A stretch of DNA of 39,987 bases from JANRKT01 sp033763355 (GTDB taxonomy: Bacteria; Bacteroidota; Bacteroidia; Chitinophagales; Chitinophagaceae): assembly GCA_033763355.1 (NCBI GenBank), contig JANRKT010000357.1, forward strand, positions 1 through 39,987, given 5' to 3'. A program made the position numbers and the translations under genes. Numbering within the stretch: the stretch's first letter is position 1; each line of letters starts with the position of its first letter. Shown piece after piece: positions 7,752 to 17,236 of the stretch. A model generated the notes under the pieces. It was not told where the DNA came from. It was given only the letters and a program-made list of their open reading frames with translations, and searched no databases.

Positions 7752-10307
7752 ATGCTGAGAAAATTCATTATTGCTGTAATATTCATTGCAGTGGGCATTC
7801 CTGTATTAGCACAGGCAGATTATTTTTATCCCGCTGCCGGAAACATGAACCCCGCTATACCCACGCCGGAAAAATTTTTGGGTTACCCCATTGGCACACA
7901 TCACACAAGGCATGATAAACTCGCAGAATATTTTAAAGAACTCGACCGCCTCTCCGACAGGGTTACCACGCAGATAATCGGTGAAACCTATGAGCACAGG
8001 CAACAGGTAACAGCAGTATTCACTTCATCATCCAATCACCAGAAGATTGAAGAAATAAGAAAAGTGCACCTGGCAGGGCAACTTACAGGCAACACAGGAA
8101 ATATTCCGTTAATCATTCATCTCGGTTATAATGTGCACGGCAATGAACCCAGCAGCAGTGAAGCGGCTATGCTCACGGCTTATTATCTCACCGCATCAGA
8201 AAATGAAGAAACATTAAAATGGCTGAATGATATGGTGATACTGATGGACCCGGTAATTAACCCTGATGGCAGGGACCGGCATACCCATTGGGCCAACATG
8301 CACAAAGCATCTCCCGTTGTGGGCGACCCGCTTGACAGGGAACATACGGAGATATGGCCAGGCGGACGTTTCAATCATTATTGGTTTGATTTGAACCGCG
8401 ACTGGTTTTTGGGAACATTTCCTGAAACACGCAACCGCATTAAGTTCTTTCATCACTGGCGGCCTTATGTGCAAACTGATCATCATGAAATGGGCAGTAC
8501 ACAAACTTTTTATTTTGATCCGGGTGAAGATGCGAGCAACAATCCTGTAGTGCCGGATTATTTGTACAAAACCATTTATCCGAGGTACGCAAAATACTTT
8601 GCTGCGGCAGCAGACAAGATCAGCTCCATGTATTTTACTAAAGAATTATTTGATAAACTTTATCCCGGTTACGGCAGCAGCTATATTAACTTTTACGGCG
8701 GCGCCGGCTTTTTATTTGAGCAGGCCAGTTCAAGGGGGCATTTGCAGGAAACAACTACTGTTCCCATAACATTTGCTTTTACCATCCGCAACCAGTTTAT
8801 AGCATCTCTTACTACCATCAGGGCATCGCTTGCCGAAAAAGCAGAATTGCTGAAACTGAGAAGGGAATTTTACCGTGTGGCAAAAGAGCAGGCCATAAAA
8901 TCACCCGTTAAAGGCTATGTATTTGGTGATGCAAACGATGAAACCCGTACAAGGTCTTTTATTGATATGTTATTGCTGCATGAAATTGAAGTTTACCCTG
9001 TAGATAATGTTCTGGCGATTGAAGGAAAAAAATTTGAAGCAGGAAAAACATACTATGTTCCCTGTGAACAGGACAACTATGTAATGGTAAGATCAGTTTT
9101 TGAAAAGCAGATTACTTACCGCGACAGTTCTTTTTACGACGCATCTGCATGGAGCCTTGTACATGCCTATAACCTGCCGCATGCCGAATTAAAAACCCCG
9201 CTTAACAAAAGCAACCGGGTAACTGCATTGCCTGAAAGAAAAATTGCTGCGACTGAAAAAAGCAATTATGCCTATGTTTTTAAAGCAACCGATTACAATG
9301 TGCACAAAGCCATACATTACCTGCAGAAAGGAGGTGTGTTTGTTCAGTCAGCTTTCAGGCCATTTGCTGCTACAATAAACAACCAGCCTGAAACCTTTGG
9401 TTATGGAAGCATTGTAATACCTGTGGGCCTGCAGCGTATCTCAGCCGATTCATTGTATAAATTAATGAACACAGTAAGCATGTCGGCAGGAATACAGGTA
9501 CATGCTTTGGGCACCGGGTTCAATGCAGGCGGGGTTGACCTGGGCAGTAATTATGTGCGCACACTCCAGAAACCTGAAGTGGCATTGATCATTGGAACCG
9601 GCGTGGCTGCGCCAGAGGCTGGTGAGATATGGCATCTGCTCGATCAGCGTTTGCAAATGCCCATCACGAAACTGGATGTAATTAATCTTGGTCGTGCAAA
9701 CCTTAACCGCTATAATACCATCATCATGGTATCTGGCAATTATACATTGATTGACAAAAACACAACAGACAAACTGAAAACATGGGTGCAAAACGGCAAT
9801 ACGCTTATTACCATTAAGAGCGGGACAGAATGGGCCATACGAAACGGTTTTACCAAAGAAAAACTTCTGCCTGCCGACAGCGCCAAAGGAATACCAGCAA
9901 GGCAGGACTTTGACAATGCCGTTTATATTGAAGGCGCCAAAGCCATGGGCGGTTCCATTTTTCGTGCAGACCTTGACACCACACACCCAATCGGGTTTGG
10001 TTTTGGCAGCAGGAAAATATCTGTTTATCGGAACGGGTTAGCATTTCTGCAACCCGGCGTAAACCCTTACAGTACTGTTGTAAAATATACTGACAGCCCT
10101 TTGATCGGCGGCTATGTTCATCCCACTACTTTAAAAAAGATAAGCAACTCCGCATCTGTAGTTGTTGGGGCAGAAGGAGGCGGCCGGGTAATTATGTTTA
10201 CAGACAATCCCAATTTCCGCGGCACATGGTATGGCACCAATAAACTTTTTTTAAACTCTTTGTTTTACGGGGGAGTTATGAATGTGCCCCAGGTGAGCGG
10301 GGAGTGA
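7752..10307 (+). CDS. Large secreted M14-family zinc carboxypeptidase
   Basis: An 851-residue protein with a signal peptide (cut after VLAQ, about residue 21). The M14 domain covers about 40-350. Zinc ligands are H129 and E132 in VHGNEPSSSE, with the third His at 244 or 245 in QTDHHEMG. NPDGRDR at 170-176 is the family substrate-binding motif, and E323 in GAGFLFEQASSRG is the likely catalytic glutamate, so the enzyme looks active. The C-terminal half (about 400-851) has a class I glutamine-amidotransferase-like fold pattern without an evident catalytic Cys and is probably a non-catalytic domain. It is most likely a periplasmic or secreted peptidase for nutrient or cell-wall peptides. It is transcribed alone, convergent with DUF3817. 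Confidence 0.85.
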   Translation: MLRKFIIAVIFIAVGIPVLAQADYFYPAAGNMNPAIPTPEKFLGYPIGTHHTRHDKLAEYFKELDRLSDRVTTQIIGETYEHRQQVTAVFTSSSNHQKIEEIRKVHLAGQLTGNTGNIPLIIHLGYNVHGNEPSSSEAAMLTAYYLTASENEETLKWLNDMVILMDPVINPDGRDRHTHWANMHKASPVVGDPLDREHTEIWPGGRFNHYWFDLNRDWFLGTFPETRNRIKFFHHWRPYVQTDHHEMGSTQTFYFDPGEDASNNPVVPDYLYKTIYPRYAKYFAAAADKISSMYFTKELFDKLYPGYGSSYINFYGGAGFLFEQASSRGHLQETTTVPITFAFTIRNQFIASLTTIRASLAEKAELLKLRREFYRVAKEQAIKSPVKGYVFGDANDETRTRSFIDMLLLHEIEVYPVDNVLAIEGKKFEAGKTYYVPCEQDNYVMVRSVFEKQITYRDSSFYDASAWSLVHAYNLPHAELKTPLNKSNRVTALPERKIAATEKSNYAYVFKATDYNVHKAIHYLQKGGVFVQSAFRPFAATINNQPETFGYGSIVIPVGLQRISADSLYKLMNTVSMSAGIQVHALGTGFNAGGVDLGSNYVRTLQKPEVALIIGTGVAAPEAGEIWHLLDQRLQMPITKLDVINLGRANLNRYNTIIMVSGNYTLIDKNTTDKLKTWVQNGNTLITIKSGTEWAIRNGFTKEKLLPADSAKGIPARQDFDNAVYIEGAKAMGGSIFRADLDTTHPIGFGFGSRKISVYRNGLAFLQPGVNPYSTVVKYTDSPLIGGYVHPTTLKKISNSASVVVGAEGGGRVIMFTDNPNFRGTWYGTNKLFLNSLFYGGVMNVPQVSGE

Positions 10308-10356
10308 AAAAACCGCCTGGTTTCTGGAACCATGCTGTATTAAGTATAGCGGGTTA

Positions 10357-10674
10357 TTAAAACCCCGGAGGTTTCATTGCCACTGCAGCCACTTCTTTCT
10401 TCCATTGCTTGTCCATAACAAAAGTTCCAAAAGGCAGCAGGGATGCAAGCATTGCTTTACCAAACCAGGCCCAGTCTTTTTTGTATTCGCTCTTTGCTTC
10501 CCAGGCAAGCACCACAAACGCAACAAACAAAATGCCATGCAGGCCTCCCACAATTCTTACAGCCATGGGCATATCAGCCCAGTATTTCAGAGGCATTGCT
10601 ATAAAAAGCAAAACAATAAATGAAATCCCTTCGGCCATTGCAATTTTCCTGAACCAGCTGAATGTTTTTTTCAT
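10357..10674 (-). CDS. DUF3817 small membrane protein
   Basis: A 105-residue protein starting at the ATG at 10674 (MKKTFSWFRKIAMAEG). A TTG three codons upstream lies inside the neighbouring repeat and is not credible. Three hydrophobic segments are visible, with family hallmarks AEGISFIVLLFIAMPLKY, IVGGLHGILFV and a C-terminal GTFVMDK. DUF3817 proteins are small integral membrane proteins of unknown role, sometimes fused to transporters in other phyla. The gene sits convergent to the M14 peptidase, about 50 bp from its stop. The start codon touches an inverted-repeat element, so that element may contribute its leader. Confidence 0.75.
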   Translation of the reverse strand: MKKTFSWFRKIAMAEGISFIVLLFIAMPLKYWADMPMAVRIVGGLHGILFVAFVVLAWEAKSEYKKDWAWFGKAMLASLLPFGTFVMDKQWKKEVAAVAMKPPGF

Positions 10675-10812
10675 AAACCCCAACCCCTAAAGGGGCTTTT
10701 AAACCCTGAGCATCGCAATTGCTTTATCATGTTTGTTAATGCTGACAGAGCGTATTAAAAAATAATTTCTGTTTTAGTCTGAACCCTGAGCCCCTTCAGG
10801 GGTTTGGGGTTT
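10675..10812. mobile_element. Small inverted-repeat (MITE-like) element
   Basis: The whole 138-bp gap between DUF3817 and mqnC is bounded by inverted ends. The left end (10675-10697) reads AAACCCCAACCCCTAAAGGG and continues GCT. The right end (10790-10812) is its near-perfect reverse complement, with CCCCTTCAGGGG and TTTGGGGTTT. Each end also folds on itself (CCCCT/AGGGG). Inside, AACCCTGAGC occurs twice in direct orientation next to the two ends. There is no coding capacity. The element abuts the start of DUF3817 and the stop codon of mqnC, so it replaces any ordinary intergenic sequence. Non-autonomous spread is inferred; no transposase is present. Confidence 0.5.
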
Positions 10813-11957
10813 CAATAATCAATCACCTGCTCTTCGATCCTTTCAGGCAGCGTTCTCCATTCATACTGCTGGTTGCGCAATTGCGGTTCAAAACCTGCTT
10901 CACGTATGGCATCCTGTATGGATTTATAGGTAAACCGGTGTGGTGCACCTGCAGCGCTTACAACATTTTCTTCAAGCATAATGCTTCCAAAATCGTTGGC
11001 GCCCGCATGCAGGCAAAGCTGTGCTGTTTTCTTACCAACAGTTAACCAGGAAGCCTGTATATTTTTAATGTTGGGCAGCATAATGCGGCTCATCGCAATC
11101 ATGCGTATGTATTCTTCAGGCGTTGTAAGGTTGTGCACGCCCCGTATTTTGGCAAGTAGTGTATCCACATCCTGGAAAGTCCATGGTATGAAGGCAAGAA
11201 AACCTTTTGCATCGTTTGGCTTGCGGCTTTGTACTTCTCTTATTTTCACAAGGTGCTCAAATCGTTCTTCAATCGTTTCCACATGGCCAAACATCATGGT
11301 AGCGGAAGTAGTGATGTGCAGTTTGTGCGCTTCATGCATTATATCCAGCCATTCCTGTGCGCCGCATTTACCTTTTGATATAAGCCTTCTCACCCTGTCA
11401 ATTAATATTTCAGCGCCGGCGCCGGGCAGGCTGTCCATACCTGCTTCTTTCAATGCCATCAATACTTCACGGTGTGTGCCTGCCTTGCCGTCGGGCAGGC
11501 TTTTTTCAAGTTTGGTAATATGTGCCACTTCGGGAGGGCCAAGTGTATGTAACCTGATGTTGGGGTAAAGTTGTTTCAGTTGCCTGAAAAGACTGGTATA
11601 AAAACTTAAACCCAGCTCAGGGTGGTGGCCTCCCTGCAACAGCAACTGGTCGCCTCCCCACCTGATGGTTTCTTCAATTTTCTTTTTATAGGTTTCTATA
11701 TCGGTTATATAAGCTTCTTTATGACCGGGTATGCGGTAGAAATTACAAAACTTGCAATTGGCAATGCATACGTTGGTGGTGTTTACATTACGGTCAATCT
11801 GCCAGGTAACTTTACCGTGGGGCACCTGCTTTTTGCGCAGTTCATCTGCAACAAACATCAGCTCTGCAAGCGGTGCATGGTGAAAAAGATATACCCCTTC
11901 TTCAACAGAGAGAAATTCAAAGTCAAGCGCTTTTTTATACAAATCAGCAATATTCAT
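10812..11957 (-). CDS. mqnC: Cyclic dehypoxanthinyl futalosine synthase
   Basis: A 381-residue radical SAM enzyme of the futalosine menaquinone pathway, converting dehypoxanthinyl futalosine to its cyclic form. The ATG at 11957 (MNIADLYKKALDFEFLS) is the usual start; upstream in-frame codons give an unrelated leader. The radical SAM cluster motif is C64, C68 and C71 (CIANCKFC). Further MqnC features are LLLQGGHHPELG, LHTLGPPEV, SLPGAGAEIL, TSATMMFGHVET and HAGANDFGS. An unusual seven-residue stretch LPDGKAG (154-160) sits between EKS and THREVL and is encoded by a palindrome; most of the family goes straight through here. It interrupts a surface-exposed link, so the enzyme may still work. No other men/mqn gene is in the window. 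Confidence 0.9.
   Translation of the reverse strand: MNIADLYKKALDFEFLSVEEGVYLFHHAPLAELMFVADELRKKQVPHGKVTWQIDRNVNTTNVCIANCKFCNFYRIPGHKEAYITDIETYKKKIEETIRWGGDQLLLQGGHHPELGLSFYTSLFRQLKQLYPNIRLHTLGPPEVAHITKLEKSLPDGKAGTHREVLMALKEAGMDSLPGAGAEILIDRVRRLISKGKCGAQEWLDIMHEAHKLHITTSATMMFGHVETIEERFEHLVKIREVQSRKPNDAKGFLAFIPWTFQDVDTLLAKIRGVHNLTTPEEYIRMIAMSRIMLPNIKNIQASWLTVGKKTAQLCLHAGANDFGSIMLEENVVSAAGAPHRFTYKSIQDAIREAGFEPQLRNQQYEWRTLPERIEEQVIDY
11478..11500. repeat. Palindromic repeat inserted in frame inside mqnC
   Basis: GCCTGCC (11478-11484) pairs perfectly with GGCAGGC (11494-11500) around a 9-nt loop. The palindrome encodes residues 154-160 of MqnC, a segment out of place for the family. The size and base content match the short GC-rich palindromes scattered between genes in many Bacteroidota; here one lies inside an essential-type gene without breaking the frame. 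Confidence 0.55.
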
Positions 11958-12275
11958 TATATGCCTCTTATTTTGATATAAAACAAAAGTACAACAGGAA
12001 AGTTGGTTGTGTAACATACTGCTTGTCATTCCGGCGAAGTCAGCCTGAGGGTAGTCGTAGGGAATCTGTAAGGTCATAATGCAGAGAGAAGGGATCAATG
12101 GGTCCCACACCCCCGCACATGTTGGAACGGGAGCACGACAAGGCAATCAGTGGCACTGCTTTTTGTTGGTATAGGATGATAAATATTTGGTTAAACGGCG
12201 GGATTATGCTGCAAATTCTTATTACATTGTAAAGGCAGCGAAACCGCAAAAGTAGTTGCCTTAGTTTAAGCCAAT
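11958..12275. other. Divergent intergenic region, no gene seen
   Basis: This 318-bp region separates mqnC (-) from the aspartyl protease (+) and must hold both promoters. I see no convincing gene. The stretch at about 12028-12095 (GTCATTCCGGCGAAG, then GGGAATCTG and AGAGAAGGGATC) looks like a decayed intergenic repeat rather than coding sequence. No clear TAnnTTTG box was found. Confidence 0.3.
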
Positions 12276-13478
12276 ATGAAAAAAATCTTCGCCTGTTGTT
12301 TACTGTCAGGGTTGTTATCATATTCTAATATTCTGCCAGCGCAGGAACAGTTTACAGAACCGCCTGCAAAGCTTATTACCCGCATGCCCATACAGCTCTT
12401 AAGCGGCGGTGTAATATTGGTAAAGGCTACCGTTAACAAATATCCAGATTCGCTCAATTTTATACTGGATACCGGCAGCGGCGGTATTTCACTTGATTCA
12501 ACAACATGCCAGGAGCTTAATATTCCCCTTGAACCTTCCGATAAAACAATCAGGGGTATTGGCGGAATCCGTACTGTAAGTTTTTTATATAATGCAAAGC
12601 TGAACCTGCCCGGTTTAACAGTTGACAGCCTGAATTTTCATGTTAATGATTATGAAATCCTTACCAGTGTATATGGTATAAAGATTGACGGTATTGTTGG
12701 CTACAGCTTCCTCAACCGGTATATCGTAAGGCTGGATTATGACAGTTCAAGAATGGAAGTATTTACACCTGGTGAATTTAAATACAAAAGAGGGGGCTAC
12801 ATCCTGCGCCCTTTACTTGCCTCTTTGCCCATACAAACCATACGGTTTAAAGACAGGAAGAATTTTACCAATCGTTTTTATTTTGATACCGGGGCTGGCT
12901 TGTGCCTGCTTTTATCAGAAGATTATGCAAGCGACAGCGCAGTGCTTAAAACAAAAAATAAAAAGAAACCTGTAATTACACAGGCCGAAGGATTGGGGGG
13001 CAAAATGCAGATGCAGCTTACCACAGTAAGGGAACTGCGTGTGGGCCCGTATAAATTCAGCCATGTGCCCGCATTTATTTTTAATGACGAATACAATGTT
13101 ACTTCCTACCCCTTTCTTGGCGGCCTCATTGGTAATGACATCCTGAGGCGGTTTAATACTACCATCAATTACCGCAAAAGGGAAATACACATTATCCCCA
13201 ATTCGCACTACAACGACCTGTTTGATTACGCCTATACGGGTTTGGGCGTATATTTTATAGAAGGGAAAGTGCTGATTGATGATGTGGTAAAAGATTCACC
13301 AGGCGATAAAGCGGGGTTCAGAAAAGGGGATATTATACTGGGCATAAACAATAACTTTACCAATAACATTCAGGCGTATAAAAACCTGCTGCAATCAACC
13401 CGTGAAAAATTAAAGCTTGTGATTATGCGGGAAGGCACGCCGCAGATCATAACTTTTAAACCAAAGAGTATTTTGTAA
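12276..13478 (+). CDS. Secreted retropepsin-like aspartyl protease with PDZ domain
   Basis: A 400-residue protein with a signal peptide (cut near LPAQ, residue 23). Two aspartyl-protease half-motifs are present in one chain: D65 in FILDTGSGG and D204 in FYFDTGAG, each followed by the expected hydrophobic-hydrophobic-Gly segment (IDGIVGY and LGGLIGN). This gives a pepsin-like pseudo-dimer built from retropepsin-type units. A PDZ domain covers about 315-395 (GLGVYFIEGKVLIDDVV, then GDKAGFRKGDIILGIN) and probably binds C-terminal peptides or places substrates. It likely acts in the periplasm. The gene stands alone with its own upstream region; substrate unknown. Confidence 0.85.
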   Translation: MKKIFACCLLSGLLSYSNILPAQEQFTEPPAKLITRMPIQLLSGGVILVKATVNKYPDSLNFILDTGSGGISLDSTTCQELNIPLEPSDKTIRGIGGIRTVSFLYNAKLNLPGLTVDSLNFHVNDYEILTSVYGIKIDGIVGYSFLNRYIVRLDYDSSRMEVFTPGEFKYKRGGYILRPLLASLPIQTIRFKDRKNFTNRFYFDTGAGLCLLLSEDYASDSAVLKTKNKKKPVITQAEGLGGKMQMQLTTVRELRVGPYKFSHVPAFIFNDEYNVTSYPFLGGLIGNDILRRFNTTINYRKREIHIIPNSHYNDLFDYAYTGLGVYFIEGKVLIDDVVKDSPGDKAGFRKGDIILGINNNFTNNIQAYKNLLQSTREKLKLVIMREGTPQIITFKPKSIL

Positions 13479-13537
13479 TGACGTTTGTATGCTCTTAAGA
13501 TGGATGTTCCAACACAACAATGTTGCCTGGTATAATA

Positions 13538-14413
13538 ATGCAACGGTTACTAATAATAAAACTTATCTTATTAATTCTTGTCTCAGCCTGTCAACACAAC
13601 AAGGGTGCTGACATATATATTCCAGAAGGTGGTTATAACTTTCCAAAATCATTTGCGGATAAAGACACATTGCTTTATATCTATCCTATTAAAGATATTA
13701 TACCGACCAGAGACTCATTCCAATTTTCGACGTATTCAGAGTTTCTCTATAAATCATTTAATGAACCAAACTTAAGCCTGAGACCGACTAAAGAACTAGT
13801 TTACAGACTTATTTATCAGCCTGGTTTTACAGGATATGTGGCTATCCTTACACTCCAGGACCGCAAGATGATTATAAAGGAATTAGAATCGGGAAATGCA
13901 ATGCCATATATAGAAAGCGAAAGGCTTGACTCTTCGGAACAGGAACACTTGCGTTTATTTCGCACATATTTCCCGTTAAATAAATATTCAGGAAAGGCGT
14001 GGACAAAAAAATATCTTGACTCAATGACTAAACTGTATCCTGAACTATTGGCTGCAAATTATTACCGAACCCTGACAATTAAAGCTGCCACTTGGGGTTC
14101 CGAGCCCTTTTCGTATAATAAGCGGGAAATTTCTCTCGAAAAAGGAAAATATGATTACTTCATGAATTTAATAAGCCAATCAGGATATTGGAAAATGAAG
14201 CCTATTGAACATAATTGTATAGGTGAGGCGAGCCATCCGGATGGATATGTTTTGGAAGGGGCAACACAAAAAAAATATAATTTTGTAGACTACACGGAGT
14301 GCTTGAATGATTCTTCCAGGTTTGCCAAAGCAGTTAAGGAATTAATCGAATATTCTAAACTTGAGGAGAATCATAGAAAATGGAACGACCAACTTTTCAA
14401 AAAGAAAAAATAA
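13538..14413 (+). CDS. Orphan lipoprotein of unknown function
   Basis: A 291-residue protein that I do not recognise. The ATG at 13538 gives a textbook lipoprotein signal (MQRLLIIKLILLILVSAC, Cys18); an ATG at 13520 adds only six residues. The mature part is rich in Tyr, Lys and Glu, mixed alpha/beta, with no repeats or further membrane segments. Possible landmarks are a TYFPLNKYSGKAW stretch, HNCIGEASHPDG and VDYTECLNDSSRFAKAV, which puts two cysteines about 40 residues apart that could form a disulfide. The coding sequence is visibly richer in A/T than its neighbours, and it stands alone between a protease and the M16 pair. This may indicate recent acquisition or relaxed constraint. Confidence 0.65.
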   Translation: MQRLLIIKLILLILVSACQHNKGADIYIPEGGYNFPKSFADKDTLLYIYPIKDIIPTRDSFQFSTYSEFLYKSFNEPNLSLRPTKELVYRLIYQPGFTGYVAILTLQDRKMIIKELESGNAMPYIESERLDSSEQEHLRLFRTYFPLNKYSGKAWTKKYLDSMTKLYPELLAANYYRTLTIKAATWGSEPFSYNKREISLEKGKYDYFMNLISQSGYWKMKPIEHNCIGEASHPDGYVLEGATQKKYNFVDYTECLNDSSRFAKAVKELIEYSKLEENHRKWNDQLFKKKK

Positions 14414-14612
14414 CAGCAACCAGATGCATTTATTCTATTGTGACTTACGAATGTATCTTTCATCGGTCGGTTTGCTGTTTGGCAGCCGCGCAGGGGACGA
14501 ATAAATGAAGCCCTAACAGCACAAATGCCTGAATGCATGTTTCCTGTATGCATAGATCAACTTTCTGAACCGCAGGCCTGAATATTTCCCCGATTTGCCA
14601 CAAATTTGCACA

Positions 14613-15851
14613 ATGATTCATTTTGAGCGGTTTAAACTAAATAATGGCCTTCGTGTACTGGTGCATGAAGACAGGAGCACCCCCATGGCTGTGGTTAATG
14701 TGATGTATGATGTGGGGGCAAGGGACGAAGACCCTGACCAGACCGGCTTTGCACATCTGTTTGAGCACCTCATGTTTGGCGGTTCAGTAAATATTTCAAA
14801 CTACGATGAGCCGTTGCAACTGGCAGGCGGCGAGAACAACGCCTATACCACCAACGACCTGACCAATTATTACTGTCAGTTGCCTGCTGAAAATATTGAA
14901 ACCGCTTTCTGGCTTGAAAGCGACAGGATGCTGGGGCTTGCCTTCAGCGACCGCAGCCTTGAAGTGCAGCGCAAAGTGGTATGCGAAGAATTTAAAGAGC
15001 ATTACATCAATAAACCCTATGGAGATGCATGGCATAAAATGCGTGAACTGGCCTATACTACCCATCCTTACCGGTGGATGACCATTGGGAAGGAACTAAG
15101 CCATATTGAACAGGCTAAACTTGATGATGTAAAAAAGTTTTTCTTTAGCCATTATACACCTGCAAATGCAATACTTGTGGTAGCAGGAAATGTAACGCCT
15201 GAAAAGGTAAGGCACCTGGCCCAAAAATGGTTTAGCGATATTCCTGCAGGCGACAAATACATAAGGCAATTGCCAAAAGAACCCGAACAAACAAAGCCAC
15301 GCCGGCTTGAAGTAAAAGCTAATGTGCCCCTCGATGCTTTTTACAAAACCTGGCATATTTACTCAAGGCTTGACCCCCGTTATTATGTTATTGACCTGCT
15401 GGCGGATATTCTTGGCGGAGGGGGTTCTTCAATATTGTACCAGTCAATGGTAAAAGAAAGAAAACTGTTCAGCAATATTGAGTGTTATCATTTCGGAAGT
15501 GTTGATGCGGGGTTACTTGTGGTGGAAGGTAAGCTTGTAAAAGGTATAAAACTCAGCCAGGCAGAACGTGCAGTAGAAGAAGAATTGCAGAAATTCAGGG
15601 AGCACCCCATTGCTGAAAAAGAGCTGCAGAAGGTAAAGAACAAAACGGAAAGCATGATTGCATTTGAAGACATGAGTGTAATGAACCGGGCCAACAGCCT
15701 TGCTTTTTATGAATTGTTGGGTGATGCGGGCATGATGAATACAGAACTGGAAAAATACCAGGCCATAACAATAGCAGATATTGAGAGGGAAAGCAGGCTG
15801 GTGTTTGAAGAAAAGAACAGCTGCACAATGTATTATCATAGCGAGAATTAA
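14613..15851 (+). CDS. M16 zinc peptidase, catalytic member of a pair
   Basis: A 412-residue protein starting at the ATG at 14613 (MIHFERFKLNNGLRVLVHED); a TTG six codons upstream is not needed. The inverted zinc motif HLFEH (H48, E51, H52) is intact in GFAHLFEHLMFGG, and the distal acidic ligand lies among E125-E129 in VVCEEFKEH. No signal peptide is evident, so it is cytosolic or exported by another route. M16 enzymes of this size usually work as a heterodimer with a partner lacking the zinc site; the next gene, starting 60 bp downstream, is that partner. The pair probably degrades peptides, including cleaved signal or targeting peptides. Confidence 0.85.
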   Translation: MIHFERFKLNNGLRVLVHEDRSTPMAVVNVMYDVGARDEDPDQTGFAHLFEHLMFGGSVNISNYDEPLQLAGGENNAYTTNDLTNYYCQLPAENIETAFWLESDRMLGLAFSDRSLEVQRKVVCEEFKEHYINKPYGDAWHKMRELAYTTHPYRWMTIGKELSHIEQAKLDDVKKFFFSHYTPANAILVVAGNVTPEKVRHLAQKWFSDIPAGDKYIRQLPKEPEQTKPRRLEVKANVPLDAFYKTWHIYSRLDPRYYVIDLLADILGGGGSSILYQSMVKERKLFSNIECYHFGSVDAGLLVVEGKLVKGIKLSQAERAVEEELQKFREHPIAEKELQKVKNKTESMIAFEDMSVMNRANSLAFYELLGDAGMMNTELEKYQAITIADIERESRLVFEEKNSCTMYYHSEN

Positions 15852-15911
15852 AAATCTGCTTTGAACGATAAATCAAAAAATGGAATTAACCCCTGTGGAT
15901 GATGAAAGATT

Positions 15912-17192
15912 ATGGTAAACAGAAAATTTGCTCCCGGAATTAAAGATGCTGTAGAGTTGAACCCTGAACTTAAACCTTTCCGGGAAATTATACTGGATAA
16001 CGGCGTACAGGTATATACCATTGAAGCAGGTGCAGAAGATGTTTTGCAGCTTGAAATTGTTTTTTACGCCGGCAACTGGTACGAAGAGCAGAACCTCGTG
16101 GCATCAGCGGCAAACTTTCTGTTAAAGAACGGCACTTCCCAAAAATCAGCTTTTGACATCAATGAGCATTTCGAATTTTATGGTTCTTACCTCAACCGGA
16201 ACTGCTACAATGAAACCGCCACCATCAACCTGCATTGCCTTACCAAACATTTGCCGGTTTTGCTGCCGGTAATGCAGGAGATTATAACTGACTCTGCGTT
16301 CCCGCAGCAGGAACTTGATATTTATAAACAAAACATGAAACAAAGGCTGCAGGTAAACCTTAAGAAATGCGATTTTGTAGCCAACCGTTTAATAGATGAA
16401 TGCCTGTATGGCGGCAAACACCCTTATGGCAAATACAGTTCTACCATTGCATACGATGCATTGCAAAGGGAACAGTTGCAGGAATTCTTTAAAGAGTATT
16501 ATGTAAACGGCCGCTGTGTTGTTTTTGCAGCGGGCAGGTTGCCGGCAGACCTGGCGCCGTTGCTTAACCGTTATATTGGCAAATTGCCACTTAACCGGAG
16601 ACCTTTGCCGGAAAAACAACATCCGGTTGAACAGGCGGCTGAAAAAAAATACAACATCATCAATGATCCCAACGGTGTACAGGGCGCAGTAAGAATAGGC
16701 CGCCATTTTCCCAACCGCCACCATCCTGATTTTTTAAAGGTGCAGGTGCTGAATACTTTGTTTGGCGGTTTTTTTGGTTCAAGGCTCATGAGCAATATAC
16801 GCGAAGAAAAAGGTTACACATACGGCATTCATAGTTTTTTGCAGAACCACATACGGCAAAGCGCATGGATGATAAGCACAGAGGCCGGAAGGGCAGTATG
16901 CGAAGCCACTGTTGAGGAAGTGTATAAGGAAATGCAGTTGCTGCGGGAAGGCGTAATTGATGAAGAGGAATTGCTGCTGGTAAAAAATTACATGATGGGC
17001 ACCATCCTCGGCGACCTTGACGGGCCCTTCCAGATCATCGGCCGGTGGAAGAATATTATACTCAATAACCTTGATGAAAAATATTTTTACAATTCCATAC
17101 AAACCATCAAAACCATTACAGCCGCAGAGCTTACCGCACTTGCTGTAAAATACCTGCAGCCCGGAGATTTTTACGAGATGATTGTGGTTTGA
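15912..17192 (+). CDS. M16-family non-catalytic partner subunit
   Basis: A 426-residue M16 homologue. The alignment runs ILDNGVQVYTIEAG, then LVASAANFLLKNGTSQKSAF where the active partner has its zinc motif; the histidines and glutamate are absent. The C-terminal part keeps the family substrate-binding signature (FGGFFGSRLMSNIREEKGYTYGIHS). This is the usual inactive subunit of a two-gene M16 peptidase, which contributes to the closed chamber. The start follows a tight gap after the catalytic gene. The annotation as a partner is well supported by position and by the missing motif. Confidence 0.85.
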   Translation: MVNRKFAPGIKDAVELNPELKPFREIILDNGVQVYTIEAGAEDVLQLEIVFYAGNWYEEQNLVASAANFLLKNGTSQKSAFDINEHFEFYGSYLNRNCYNETATINLHCLTKHLPVLLPVMQEIITDSAFPQQELDIYKQNMKQRLQVNLKKCDFVANRLIDECLYGGKHPYGKYSSTIAYDALQREQLQEFFKEYYVNGRCVVFAAGRLPADLAPLLNRYIGKLPLNRRPLPEKQHPVEQAAEKKYNIINDPNGVQGAVRIGRHFPNRHHPDFLKVQVLNTLFGGFFGSRLMSNIREEKGYTYGIHSFLQNHIRQSAWMISTEAGRAVCEATVEEVYKEMQLLREGVIDEEELLLVKNYMMGTILGDLDGPFQIIGRWKNIILNNLDEKYFYNSIQTIKTITAAELTALAVKYLQPGDFYEMIVV

Positions 17193-17236
17193 TTGCCGCT
17201 TTGACTAAAAAAGATTTAACTTTCTGAAAACTTCAC

